Notes under the pieces: model-generated | What the model was told of the DNA's origin: nothing | What the model saw: the letters and a program-made list of their open reading frames with translations, nothing else | Databases searched by the model: none | In this document: piece after piece, positions 1 to 7,850 of the stretch | How the letters are laid out: the number at the start of each line of letters is the position of its first letter | How positions within the stretch are numbered: position 1 is the stretch's first letter | Assembly (NCBI RefSeq): GCF_040549045.1 | Contig: NZ_JBEWTB010000002.1 | Span: forward strand, 2,494,001-2,558,000 | DNA: 64,000 nt | Reading direction: 5' to 3' | From: Endozoicomonas sp. NE40 | Lineage (GTDB): Bacteria > Pseudomonadota > Gammaproteobacteria > Pseudomonadales > Endozoicomonadaceae | Translations under genes and position numbers: made by a program

Positions 1-285
1 TTCAATGATTTGTGGATTAATCCAGAAGTTGAAAGGAATGTGTTCTATATCGGGGTAACGTATTCGATTTTCTTCAGAAATTCCCACACTTAACACTCTG
101 ACCGGCCAACCTGCCTGTGGCGCGGCTATACCGATGCCATTACTCCTGAGCTGTATCTGGCGGAGGGCATCCAGATTATCCTGAAATTCACTGGTGGCTA
201 TTTCGTCCAGTGTCACCTGTGGCTGCTCCTGAAAGAGCAGCGGATGACCCATCAGTAAAACGTCTGCTTCTGGTGACAACTTCAT
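1..285 (-). CDS. def: Peptide deformylase (3' end outside window)
   Basis: The N-terminal 95 residues read from an ATG at 285 towards base 1, where the gene leaves the window. Peptide deformylase is a metal hydrolase that removes the formyl group from nascent polypeptides. The deformylase motif 1 (GxG(L/I)AAPQ form) appears as GIGIAAPQ at about residue 51-58. It is followed by PVRVLSVGISEENR and the start of the WINPxI strand, all in the family order. The metal-binding Cys and HExxH segments lie beyond the window, so activity cannot be judged. It diverges from purU, with about 150 bases between. Confidence 0.85.
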   Translation of the reverse strand, partial: MKLSPEADVLLMGHPLLFQEQPQVTLDEIATSEFQDNLDALRQIQLRSNGIGIAAPQAGWPVRVLSVGISEENRIRYPDIEHIPFNFWINPQIIE

Positions 286-439
286 TGATCTTCCCCTATT
301 TCCGTTTAATCATTAAAAAATAATAAAGATATCACGGCTGAGTCGTCATATAATGCCGCTTTTTAAAGCCTGGCTCTTTTCAAAAACGTTTTCAGGCTGA
401 GTACTTATCATAATAATCTTGAACTAAAAGAATAGAACG

Positions 440-1294
440 ATGACAAGAACCTATAGACTGTTAATCTCCTGTCCGGATGCCAGTGGCATTGTAGCAACAG
501 TCAGCCAGTTTATTGCTGGGGAAGGTGGCTGGATTCTTGAAGCTAACCACCACTCCGATCCCGTGACAGGTCGTTTCTACATGCGCCATGAGATCAAAGC
601 GGACAGCCTGCCGTTTGGGCTGAAGGAGTTCTGCACGAGGTTTCAGCCCATTGCTGATCAGTTAAAACTGGATTGGCGTATCAACGACTCAGGGCAGCCC
701 CACCGGGTTGCCCTGTTAGCCAGCAAGCAGGCTCACTGTCTGTCTGACCTGCTCTATCGCTGGCGCAGTGGTGATCTGGCGATGGATATTCCATGCGTTA
801 TTTCTAACCATGAAGACTTGCGCAGTTTTGTTGAGTGGCATGGCATCCCCTTTCATTATGTGCCGGTTGATAAAGACAACAAGGCCGTGGCTTACGAGCG
901 CATGAAAGAGCTTTTGTCTGAGTATGCCGTTGATACAGTTGTACTGGCGCGCTACATGCAGATCATCCCACCAGAGTTGTGCTCTCTCTATGAAAACCGG
1001 TTGATCAATATTCACCACAGTTTCCTGCCCTCGTTTGTTGGCGCAAAACCCTATCACCAAGCTTATGATCGCGGTGTAAAACTGGTGGGAGCCACCTGTC
1101 ATTATGTCACTGAAGAGCTGGATGCCGGCCCTATCATTGAACAGGATGTGATTCGAGTGGGTCACAATCATCTGCCAGAAGATATGGTGCGTTTAGGGAA
1201 AGATGTAGAGAAAAACGTTCTGGCTCATGGTCTGCGCTATCATCTTGAAGACCGCGTTATTGTCGATGGCAAAAAGACCGTTATTCTGGACTGA
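440..1294 (+). CDS. purU: Formyltetrahydrofolate deformylase
   Basis: This enzyme hydrolyses 10-formyl-tetrahydrofolate to formate and tetrahydrofolate, balancing one-carbon pools and feeding formate to purine synthesis. The 284 residues are the usual length. An N-terminal ACT regulatory domain (about 6-80) precedes a formyltransferase fold (about 88-275). The catalytic triad is visible: Asn190 and His192 in NIHHSFLPSF, and Asp228 in ELDAGP. It is a single gene. The ribosome-binding site is weak (aaaagaata). The next gene on this strand starts 108 bases downstream. Confidence 0.95.
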   Translation: MTRTYRLLISCPDASGIVATVSQFIAGEGGWILEANHHSDPVTGRFYMRHEIKADSLPFGLKEFCTRFQPIADQLKLDWRINDSGQPHRVALLASKQAHCLSDLLYRWRSGDLAMDIPCVISNHEDLRSFVEWHGIPFHYVPVDKDNKAVAYERMKELLSEYAVDTVVLARYMQIIPPELCSLYENRLINIHHSFLPSFVGAKPYHQAYDRGVKLVGATCHYVTEELDAGPIIEQDVIRVGHNHLPEDMVRLGKDVEKNVLAHGLRYHLEDRVIVDGKKTVILD

Positions 1295-1402
1295 ACACTT
1301 TTCAACAGAAGCAGGCTAATAACTTTGATTGGTATAGCTTGTGGATAACCTGTTAGAGAATGTGTAAAACTGATTCTAAGTGATATTCACGTTGAGCTGC
1401 TT

Positions 1403-1696
1403 ATGGAAAAGAATCTGCCATTTGCGCTTCTCAAGCCCTGCCCCTGCTGCCGGGGAAAGGCCGAACTCTCTGATATGGTCGTTTCAGAAACACAAATGTG
1501 GCAGGTTCACTGCAATCGGTGTGGACTGTCCTCCGAGCTGGATGATGACCTGGAGTTCAGTGTGCAGTGCTGGAATCGCCGACTGGAGTCTGAGAGGCTG
1601 AGAATGTGGCTGACCCTGTCAGCCACTTCGGTTCCCCTGGCAGCTGCTTTAGCCTTTCTGGCTGGCAGCTATCTGGGGCTCAGTTTATTTTCCTGA
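1403..1696 (+). CDS. Lar-like zinc-ribbon protein with C-terminal membrane helix
   Basis: A 97-residue protein whose first 60 residues resemble the Lar restriction-alleviation family. They carry a Cys pair KPCPCC with GKAELS, a second pair CNRCG, and the closing CWNRRLE segment. Together these form a four-cysteine zinc ribbon. Unlike typical Lar proteins, residues about 69-95 form a hydrophobic helix that should anchor it in the inner membrane. The stop codon directly abuts the stop of the convergent znuA gene. Role unknown; the family name is taken from motif resemblance only, and anti-restriction activity is not implied. Confidence 0.6.
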   Translation: MEKNLPFALLKPCPCCRGKAELSDMVVSETQMWQVHCNRCGLSSELDDDLEFSVQCWNRRLESERLRMWLTLSATSVPLAAALAFLAGSYLGLSLFS

Positions 1697-2638
1697 TTAT
1701 TTCAGGCAGTCAACAATGTTGTTCACAAGCCCGTTGATAAATTCTGGATAGGCATTGGGTCCTTCCGCAATATCCGTTGCCAGAGGATCAAGCAGAGAGA
1801 CTTTGGTGTCGAGCCCTTCAACAATTCTATTGATATAAGCAGGCTGGAACTGTGGTTCTCTGAATACACAGGTTTTGCCAGATTCCTTCAGCTTCCCTCT
1901 TAACTCTGCCAGATGACGGGCTCCTGGCTGCTGTTCGGGATTCAGGGTGAAATGTCCGGCAATATTGAGGTGGTAATGATCCTGAAGGTAACCATACGCA
2001 TCGTGGAACACAAAAATAGGGCGCTTGATGAAAGGTGCCAGCTTTTTCTTATTGCGGGCATCAACCTGGTTCATATTACTTACGAAGTTTTTCAGATTGT
2101 TTTTGTAAAGGCTGGCATTGGCCGGGTCCATCTCACTCAGGGTTGAACTCATGGCTGTCGCCATAGCGATGGCATTCTGCGGACTTAACCAGATATGAGC
2201 ATCGTAGTCTCCATGGTGATGATGACCGTCGTCATGATGATGGTGGTGGTGTTCATCACCATCATCAGAATGCCTTAAATGAATGCCTTTGGCGCTCATC
2301 ATAGGGACAGAGCGGGTATTTCTGTTATTGGCCAGCATCCTCTCAAGAAACACCTCCATATCCGGGCCAATCCAGAACATGACATCAGCGCTTTGCAGCA
2401 GGCGGGCATCAGAAGGTCTCAGACTGTGGCTATGAGGTGAAGCTCCGGGAGGCAGAAGAACATCTGGCTCTGTAACACCCTCAGTGATTGCCTGGGCAAT
2501 CAGCTGTACTGGCTTGATGGATGTTAATACTTTCGGAGGCTGCGGCTGGCTGGGCAGTTTGCTGGAAAATGCTGGCGTATGGAAAAACAGCAAACTGATA
2601 AGGCTGATTATTATAGGGAATTTCTTATTGGGAACCAT
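1697..2638 (-). CDS. znuA: Zinc ABC transporter substrate-binding protein ZnuA
   Basis: A periplasmic zinc-binding protein (313 residues) of the cluster A-I (TroA-like) family. It has a signal peptide (about 1-26 ending in AFSS). Metal-ligand segments include LPPGASPHSHSLRPSD, DAHIWLSP and VFHDAYGYL. A histidine-rich flexible loop of about 20 residues (about 128-148, HHHHHH then HHHH) is characteristic of ZnuA and helps collect zinc. The permease and ATPase genes znuB and znuC are not adjacent, although they usually sit divergently upstream. A Zur-type operator lies 27-49 bases before the start, so it should be induced under zinc limitation. Confidence 0.93.
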   Translation of the reverse strand: MVPNKKFPIIISLISLLFFHTPAFSSKLPSQPQPPKVLTSIKPVQLIAQAITEGVTEPDVLLPPGASPHSHSLRPSDARLLQSADVMFWIGPDMEVFLERMLANNRNTRSVPMMSAKGIHLRHSDDGDEHHHHHHDDGHHHHGDYDAHIWLSPQNAIAMATAMSSTLSEMDPANASLYKNNLKNFVSNMNQVDARNKKKLAPFIKRPIFVFHDAYGYLQDHYHLNIAGHFTLNPEQQPGARHLAELRGKLKESGKTCVFREPQFQPAYINRIVEGLDTKVSLLDPLATDIAEGPNAYPEFINGLVNNIVDCLK

Positions 2639-2664
2639 GAAACGTTACAACACTGCTTAAATTC

Positions 2665-2687
2665 GGAACGTTATAATATAACATATA
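2665..2687. promoter_or_regulatory. Zur operator upstream of znuA
   Basis: The core GTTATAATATAAC (2670-2682) is a perfect odd-centred palindrome. It matches the centre of the gammaproteobacterial Zur box (GTTATANTATAAC), and about 3 of 5 outer positions match on each side. It sits just upstream of znuA, the classical Zur-repressed gene. Confidence 0.8.
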
Positions 2688-2805
2688 CAAAATGATGTGT
2701 ACTTTTGTACAATTAATGGTTTTTTTCCAGACCCCCTGTTTTTAGCACATGCAGGCCCGTCGGGTGATTTTTTTCGATAAGTAGAAGCAGTCGTTGAAGG
2801 AATTC

Positions 2806-2825
2806 AGGCAGCCTCGAAGCTGCCT
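2806..2825 (-). terminator. Hairpin downstream of the 58-aa gene
   Basis: Stem AGGCAGC / GCTGCCT with a 6-base loop, about 28 bases beyond the stop of the small minus-strand gene. The minus-strand side has no strong T-run, so it may be only a weak terminator or a transcript-end stabiliser. Confidence 0.4.
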
Positions 2826-2852
2826 TATTGTTTCCGTTACTTGCTGTATCCG

Positions 2853-3029
2853 TTAATAGCTACCCCAGTAATCTTCACCACATTCACTACTCAGGCGCTT
2901 CTTTTCTTCCCGGTCTTCCAGAGCGCGACGGATGTACAGAGCCCGCTTTGATCCTTTTTCGGGCATTCCGTCCCGGGGGTGACCGGAAGCGGCGATGGAC
3001 GTTTTTTTGGAGGCTTTATTCTTGGGCAT
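2853..3029 (-). CDS. Small charged hypothetical protein (58 aa)
   Basis: A 58-residue open frame, ATG at 3029 and TAA at 2853, preceded by an AAGAGA ribosome-binding site. It begins MPKNKASKKTS, has a highly charged middle (RRALEDREEKKRL) and ends CGEDYWGSY. The R-x-LEDxxEKKRL pattern is reminiscent of small conserved proteobacterial proteins with a short charged helix, but I cannot place it in a family. A hairpin follows it (2806-2825). The overlapping longer frames lack such features and look like shadows. Confidence 0.6.
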   Translation of the reverse strand: MPKNKASKKTSIAASGHPRDGMPEKGSKRALYIRRALEDREEKKRLSSECGEDYWGSY

Positions 3030-3147
3030 GGCAGTAATCTCTTATTATTTTTTTGCTTACTGACCCTTTTAAAATAAGCCTGTGTCATATTATTGACAAG
3101 GGTGCATGTCTTTTATCTGTGTAAGACATTTCGTACAGCTCCTGGTT

Positions 3148-4005
3148 TCAGGTTTCTGTCTTGCTGGCACTTAAACTCTGTTTAATGTTTCGCAGTTGCT
3201 CAGAAACCTCGGGTTGTTTGAGTACAGCTACACCTGTTGCCAGTACATCGATCACGATCAGGTGAGCAATTCTTGACGACAGTGGTGTAAAGAGAGCGGT
3301 GTTTTCTCTTGCTTCGATTGACAGCGGAATATGGCAGTACTCAGCCAGCGGTGTGTTGACAGAGCAGACGCCGATAATGGTGGCACCCTTTGTTCTGGCC
3401 TGCTTCACACTTTGTAGCAGTTCCCGGGAGCGACCTGATTGCGAAATGGCAATAACGACATCGGCTTCAGTCATGGTTGAGGCAGAGATCAGTTGCAGGT
3501 GCGGATCTGAACTGGCAAAGGTCAGCGGTTTCAGGCGCATGAATTTATGCTGTGCATCCTGGGCAACCATGCCTGAAGCGCCAAACCCGAAGAACTCAAC
3601 CCTTCTTGCCCGGGCAATAGCCTGGGTGGCGGTGTCTATCAGGCCAGTATTCAGAGCGTGTTTTACCTGTAGAATCTCTCTGATTGAGCTGTCAAAAACC
3701 TTACGACTGAGGTCTTCCATAGAATCGTCAGGGTTCAGTGAAAACTCTGCAAACTGTGGCGTGGAGGTATCGCTGCTGCCCACTGTTTTTGCCAACTTCA
3801 ACCGGAAGTCCTGATAGCCAGCGCAACCAATGGCTTTGCAGAAACGAATCACGGTTGGTTCACTGACCTGCGTCTTCTTTGCCAGGTCAGCAATGCTGCA
3901 GTTCAGGCTTTCATGAGGGCATTTGAGGACAAAGTCGGCCACTTTTTTCTCGGAGCGGCGTAGGGAAGAGTAACCCTGTTGTACGGCAATAATAGGGTCG
4001 TTCAT
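3148..4005 (-). CDS. hexR: HexR, RpiR-family regulator of glucose catabolism
   Basis: A 285-residue repressor of the MurR/RpiR family. Residues 1-77 are the winged helix-turn-helix (SIADLAKKTQVSEPTVIRFCKAIGCAGYQDF). Residues about 125-255 form the SIS sugar-phosphate-binding domain, with FGFGASG and AISQSGRSRELL. In gammaproteobacteria HexR represses zwf, eda, gap and related genes and is released by 2-keto-3-deoxy-6-phosphogluconate. None of its usual targets is adjacent. It diverges from uvrD, and a good match to the HexR operator lies in its own upstream region, suggesting autoregulation. Confidence 0.88.
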   Translation of the reverse strand: MNDPIIAVQQGYSSLRRSEKKVADFVLKCPHESLNCSIADLAKKTQVSEPTVIRFCKAIGCAGYQDFRLKLAKTVGSSDTSTPQFAEFSLNPDDSMEDLSRKVFDSSIREILQVKHALNTGLIDTATQAIARARRVEFFGFGASGMVAQDAQHKFMRLKPLTFASSDPHLQLISASTMTEADVVIAISQSGRSRELLQSVKQARTKGATIIGVCSVNTPLAEYCHIPLSIEARENTALFTPLSSRIAHLIVIDVLATGVAVLKQPEVSEQLRNIKQSLSASKTET

Positions 4006-4036
4006 AAACTTCAGACTTCATTATTATTAGTATGTT

Positions 4037-4051
4037 TGTATTTATACTACA
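4037..4051. promoter_or_regulatory. Putative HexR operator
   Basis: TGTATTTATACTACA matches the 15-base HexR consensus TGTARTWWWAYTACA at all but one position. It lies 32-46 bases upstream of the hexR start, in the hexR-uvrD divergent region. Confidence 0.6.
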
Positions 4052-4138
4052 TCGCTTGAAAATAAGACATAAGCCCCTGATCGATAACGTATCGAGTATT
4101 CGTTACACTGTTCCAAGTTTTAATTGCGAAGACCCGCT

Positions 4139-6310
4139 ATGGATGTAACACCGATAATTGACTCTCTGAATGATGCCCAGCGGCAGGCGGTAACAGCCCC
4201 GCTGAGTTCGATGTTGGTACTGGCTGGAGCCGGAAGTGGTAAGACCAGAGTACTGGTGCATCGCATTGCCTGGCTGGTGCAGGTAGAAGCAATATCGCCT
4301 TACTCCATCATGGCCGTTACCTTTACCAACAAGGCAGCGGCAGAAATGCGCTCTCGAATTGAAGACCTGCTGGGGATTCCTCCGAGAGGCATGTGGGTGG
4401 GGACATTTCATGGTTTGTCTCACCGACTGTTGCGGGCTCATTACCAGGATGCCGGTCTGCCGGAAAGCTTCCAGATTCTCGACAGTGATGATCAGCTTCG
4501 TGTCATAAAACGCATTATGAAAGCGATGCAGCTGGATGAACAGCGCTGGCCACCAAGACAGGCGCAGTGGTACATCAACAGCAAGAAAGACGAAGGACTT
4601 CGCCCTGATTACATTGATCCGGGATATGATCCGTTTGAACGCACCATGCTGGATGTTTACCGGGCCTATCACCAGTACTGCGAGCAGATGGGGGTGGTGG
4701 ACTTTGGTGAGCTGCTGTTACGAGCCCATGAGCTGTTCCTGAAACGCCCGGATATCCTTCAACACTACCGACAGCGTTTTCGCTACGTTCTGGTGGACGA
4801 ATTTCAGGATACCAACGCCGTACAATACGCCTGGTTAAGACTGCTGGTGGGTGATGAAGACAAAATGATGGTCGTGGGGGATGATGACCAGTCCATTTAT
4901 GGCTGGCGTGGTGCTCGTATTGAGAATATCCGCCAGTTTACCGAAGACTTTCCAAAATCCACCACGGTTAAACTTGAGCAGAACTACCGCTCTACAGGCA
5001 TGATTCTTGATGCTGCCAATGCGGTTATTGCCAACAACCCTGACCGCCTTGGCAAAGAGCTGCGTACTGACAGTGGCGATGGAGAAGCGATCCAGCTTTA
5101 TTCCGGTTTCAACGAAATGGATGAGGCCAGGTTTATTTCTGACCGCATCAGTGAAGCCGTTAACGAAGGCAAATCCCGTAGCGACATTGCCATCCTTTAT
5201 CGTTCCAATGCCCAGTCCCGGAACCTGGAAGAAGCGTTGTTGAGAGCCGGAATTCCTTACCGGATTTATGGCGGCCAGCGTTTCTTCGAACGGGCTGAAA
5301 TCAAGAATGCCCTCGCTTATCTGAGGTTGATCAGTACACCCCATGACGACACATCTCTGGAACGGGTGATCAATATTCCGGCACGGGGTATCGGTGAGAA
5401 AACCGTTGAAAAACTCAGGGAGGCTGCCCGCACACAGGATGTCTCCCTGTGGCTGGCAATCAAGAGCGTGATTGCCAACAAGGCTATTGGTGGCAAGGCC
5501 GGTCGTTCGCTGGCAGAGTTTGTCGACCTGATTGAAACCCTCGCTGCGGCAGGTGACGACCTTGATCTTGGTGAACTGACGGATCGTGTGATCACCCACA
5601 CAGGCCTGGTTGAACACCATGAAAAAGAGAAGGGTGAAAAAGGTCGTGCCAGGGTGGAAAACCTTGAAGAACTGGTGACCGCCTGTCGCCAGTTTGATAT
5701 CGACGACCTTGATCTGGATGAAGAAACTGAAACCATGAGTCCGCTGGATGCGTTTCTGGCCAATGCGGCACTGGAAGCCGGTGACAACCAGGCCGACCAG
5801 TTTTCTGACAGTGTTCAGATGATGACACTGCACTCGGCTAAAGGTCTGGAGTTCCCGATGGTGTTCCTTGCAGGCATGGAAGAAGGTCTGTTCCCTCACA
5901 AAATGTCTCTGGAAGAAGGCAATCTGGAAGAAGAACGTCGTCTTTGTTATGTAGGTATTACCCGGGCCATGGAGAAGCTGACCCTCAGCTATGCTGAAAA
6001 TCGTCGTTTATATGGCAAGGATACCTTCAATCGCCCTTCCCGGTTTATTCGTGAAATACCCGGTGAGCTGATCCGGGAAGTGCGTCTGGGAGGCACGATT
6101 TCACGCCCGACCACTACACGACAGCCTGCGTCTTCTGCAGCGTCCGCCGGGCTGGAGCTTGGACAGCGGGTACACCACGATGTGTTTGGCGAAGGTACTA
6201 TTTTAAGCGCTGAAGGTGACGGGGCTCAGGCAAGAGTGCAGGTGAATTTTGACAGTGAAGGCACCAAATGGCTGATGATGGCTTACGCTAATCTGGCGGT
6301 GATTTCATAA
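4139..6310 (+). CDS. uvrD: DNA helicase II UvrD
   Basis: A superfamily 1A 3'-5' DNA helicase for nucleotide-excision and mismatch repair; about 723 residues, as in E. coli. The Q-motif LNDAQRQAV, Walker A AGAGSGKT (about 30-37), motif II DEFQDTN, motif III DDDQSIYGWRGA, motif V HSAKGLEFP and motif VI YVGITRAMEKL are all intact. The C-terminal tail ends in the Tudor-like domain that contacts RNA polymerase (GQRVHHDVFGEGTIL). The ATG at 4139 (MDVTPIIDSLND) matches the family N-terminus; an in-frame TTG at 4124 is less likely. No LexA box was found in the short upstream region. Confidence 0.96.
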   Translation: MDVTPIIDSLNDAQRQAVTAPLSSMLVLAGAGSGKTRVLVHRIAWLVQVEAISPYSIMAVTFTNKAAAEMRSRIEDLLGIPPRGMWVGTFHGLSHRLLRAHYQDAGLPESFQILDSDDQLRVIKRIMKAMQLDEQRWPPRQAQWYINSKKDEGLRPDYIDPGYDPFERTMLDVYRAYHQYCEQMGVVDFGELLLRAHELFLKRPDILQHYRQRFRYVLVDEFQDTNAVQYAWLRLLVGDEDKMMVVGDDDQSIYGWRGARIENIRQFTEDFPKSTTVKLEQNYRSTGMILDAANAVIANNPDRLGKELRTDSGDGEAIQLYSGFNEMDEARFISDRISEAVNEGKSRSDIAILYRSNAQSRNLEEALLRAGIPYRIYGGQRFFERAEIKNALAYLRLISTPHDDTSLERVINIPARGIGEKTVEKLREAARTQDVSLWLAIKSVIANKAIGGKAGRSLAEFVDLIETLAAAGDDLDLGELTDRVITHTGLVEHHEKEKGEKGRARVENLEELVTACRQFDIDDLDLDEETETMSPLDAFLANAALEAGDNQADQFSDSVQMMTLHSAKGLEFPMVFLAGMEEGLFPHKMSLEEGNLEEERRLCYVGITRAMEKLTLSYAENRRLYGKDTFNRPSRFIREIPGELIREVRLGGTISRPTTTRQPASSAASAGLELGQRVHHDVFGEGTILSAEGDGAQARVQVNFDSEGTKWLMMAYANLAVIS

Positions 6311-6317
6311 TCTTTAC

Positions 6318-6342
6318 CAGCCCGGATGTTCAGTCCGGGCTG
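6318..6342 (+). terminator. Rho-independent terminator after uvrD
   Basis: Stem CAGCCCGGA / TCCGGGCTG (9 bp) with a 7-base loop, followed by attatttg. It starts 8 bases after the uvrD stop and also ends before the convergent lipoprotein gene, so it may serve both strands. Confidence 0.75.
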
Positions 6343-6351
6343 ATTATTTGA

Positions 6352-7644
6352 CTACTGTCTGGATAAATTGACGGTTGCTGATTCACTCCCTTCACTGAAG
6401 GTGATTTGCAGAGTATTACCCTCCACCGTGGCGGAAGATTCAGCCTGTTCAACCGCAGAAAGCAAAGATTCTCCACTATGGTCCTGTTCTATCTTAAAGG
6501 TCAGTTTTGACTCGGAAAGATCAAAAGTCCCGTACTCTCCCCCGATCTGATTATTGGGTTCTTTTGACTGAATGCCGTAATAGCGACCATCTTCAGCAAA
6601 GACGAATACAGAGTCATTACCTTCTGACGGCTCAGGGCGCCAGACGCCGTACAGTTCTTCATAAACAGACTTTATCCGGGAAAACGCTGATTCTTCGCTT
6701 TCGATAGTGCCAGTAAGAGGATTGTAGGATGCCCTGTTAATTGCCAGTACGTTTTTGTTGTTAAGTATCTGAATATTAAGCAGTCTGTGATTAGAATCTC
6801 TGACCGACTCATCATTAATACCTGCCGGACCGTTGGTATCGACTTCATTAATAAAAGTCAGTTGTCCGGTGTCTGGTTGATAGGTGTAGGAACCGTATTC
6901 TATACCGTTGTTATTGTCAGGCTCGTTAAACTCAGCCTGATAATAAATGCCTGAGCCACTTTCCTGCTCAATGAAAATAAGCAGCGAAACCTTATCCTGA
7001 CTCGAATCAAGCAGCCATGCACCGGTGTAGTCAGGCTTGTCTTTAGTCGCCAGCTGTTCTTTAAAATGCCGCAGGGCTTCCCCTTCCGGTTTTATCGTTT
7101 TACTGCTGTCACCGGATACTTCGCGCACAAAATCCAGAATACTGCCCTGTGCATCCAGGTCGAGGTTCTGGTCTGTAAAATCAATACCGGAGGAAAGAAG
7201 CTGATTGGCGAACTGTGCTGCTGTGGCTGGAATCCTTATACCGGTTTCTGGGTTGCCATCCAGATCCAGGGATTGAAGCACTCTGAGTATATTCACAGAA
7301 ACCGGGTGGTCGGTTTTAACATTTTGATTACCGGGGTCGGCGGCTTGTGCAATATCCAGAGGCGTTACGGTAGCCTCCGCATTCACTGGTGGGAACGCAA
7401 TAGAACCAATATAGAAAGTCACTTTTTCACTGGCCCGGTACTGGAACTCTCCCTGTTCATTCGTGAATCCTTCTTGCGTTGCGGTTCTGTAACCAATGTT
7501 TTGAACCGGGCTGTCCAGAAACTGTCCGGTAAAACTGGTTGCGCTGGATGAGCTGCTGGAGCTGCCAGAGCCACCACCGCATGCAGTTAGCAGCAAAGCG
7601 ATGACGGTAAGAGCCAGATGAACATGGAATTTGGTTGTCTTCAT
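6352..7644 (-). CDS. Putative lipoprotein of unknown function (430 aa)
   Basis: A signal peptide with lipobox LLTAC gives a lipidated Cys at about residue 22, then a Gly/Ser-rich spacer. Residues about 37-110 (beginning GQFLDSPVQNIGY) resemble a beta-rich N-terminal module found in several marine gammaproteobacterial lipoproteins. The rest contains two similar blocks, each with a Trp strand followed by a GGEYGTF/GIEYGSYTY-type segment (about 200-260 and 330-395), suggesting duplicated beta-barrel lobes. Likely anchored to the outer membrane. No enzyme motif is recognisable. The start is a clear ATG in front of a KTTK-type signal peptide. Confidence 0.75.
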   Translation of the reverse strand: MKTTKFHVHLALTVIALLLTACGGGSGSSSSSSSATSFTGQFLDSPVQNIGYRTATQEGFTNEQGEFQYRASEKVTFYIGSIAFPPVNAEATVTPLDIAQAADPGNQNVKTDHPVSVNILRVLQSLDLDGNPETGIRIPATAAQFANQLLSSGIDFTDQNLDLDAQGSILDFVREVSGDSSKTIKPEGEALRHFKEQLATKDKPDYTGAWLLDSSQDKVSLLIFIEQESGSGIYYQAEFNEPDNNNGIEYGSYTYQPDTGQLTFINEVDTNGPAGINDESVRDSNHRLLNIQILNNKNVLAINRASYNPLTGTIESEESAFSRIKSVYEELYGVWRPEPSEGNDSVFVFAEDGRYYGIQSKEPNNQIGGEYGTFDLSESKLTFKIEQDHSGESLLSAVEQAESSATVEGNTLQITFSEGSESATVNLSRQ

Positions 7645-7850
7645 TATTCTTCACCAGTCCCTGTGTCGAATAGGTTTATTATTTAATCGAAAAATAAATA
7701 GTTCAATCAATACTGCAATGAATAGCTTAATGAATCGTTTGATGAGCAGCTTAATGAATTTCAGTTGCTTGAAAAAACACACCTGCTAACATGCTCCTGT
7801 CTTCTATAAAAACAGCTACATAAAAACAACAATGACAGAAAGGTAAAGTC

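Noticed and set aside
381..395. PurR-like palindrome CAAAAACGTTTTCAG before purU
   Set aside because: Only the central CG and flanking A/T runs match; too weak against the PurR consensus to report as a site.
2698..2711. Palindrome TGTACTTTTGTACA next to the Zur box
   Set aside because: Short and AT-centred; no known regulator consensus fits it better than chance.
4835..5899. Long open frame (354 codons) on the minus strand inside uvrD
   Set aside because: uvrD on the other strand has every helicase motif intact; the reverse frame has no recognisable domain and atypical composition.
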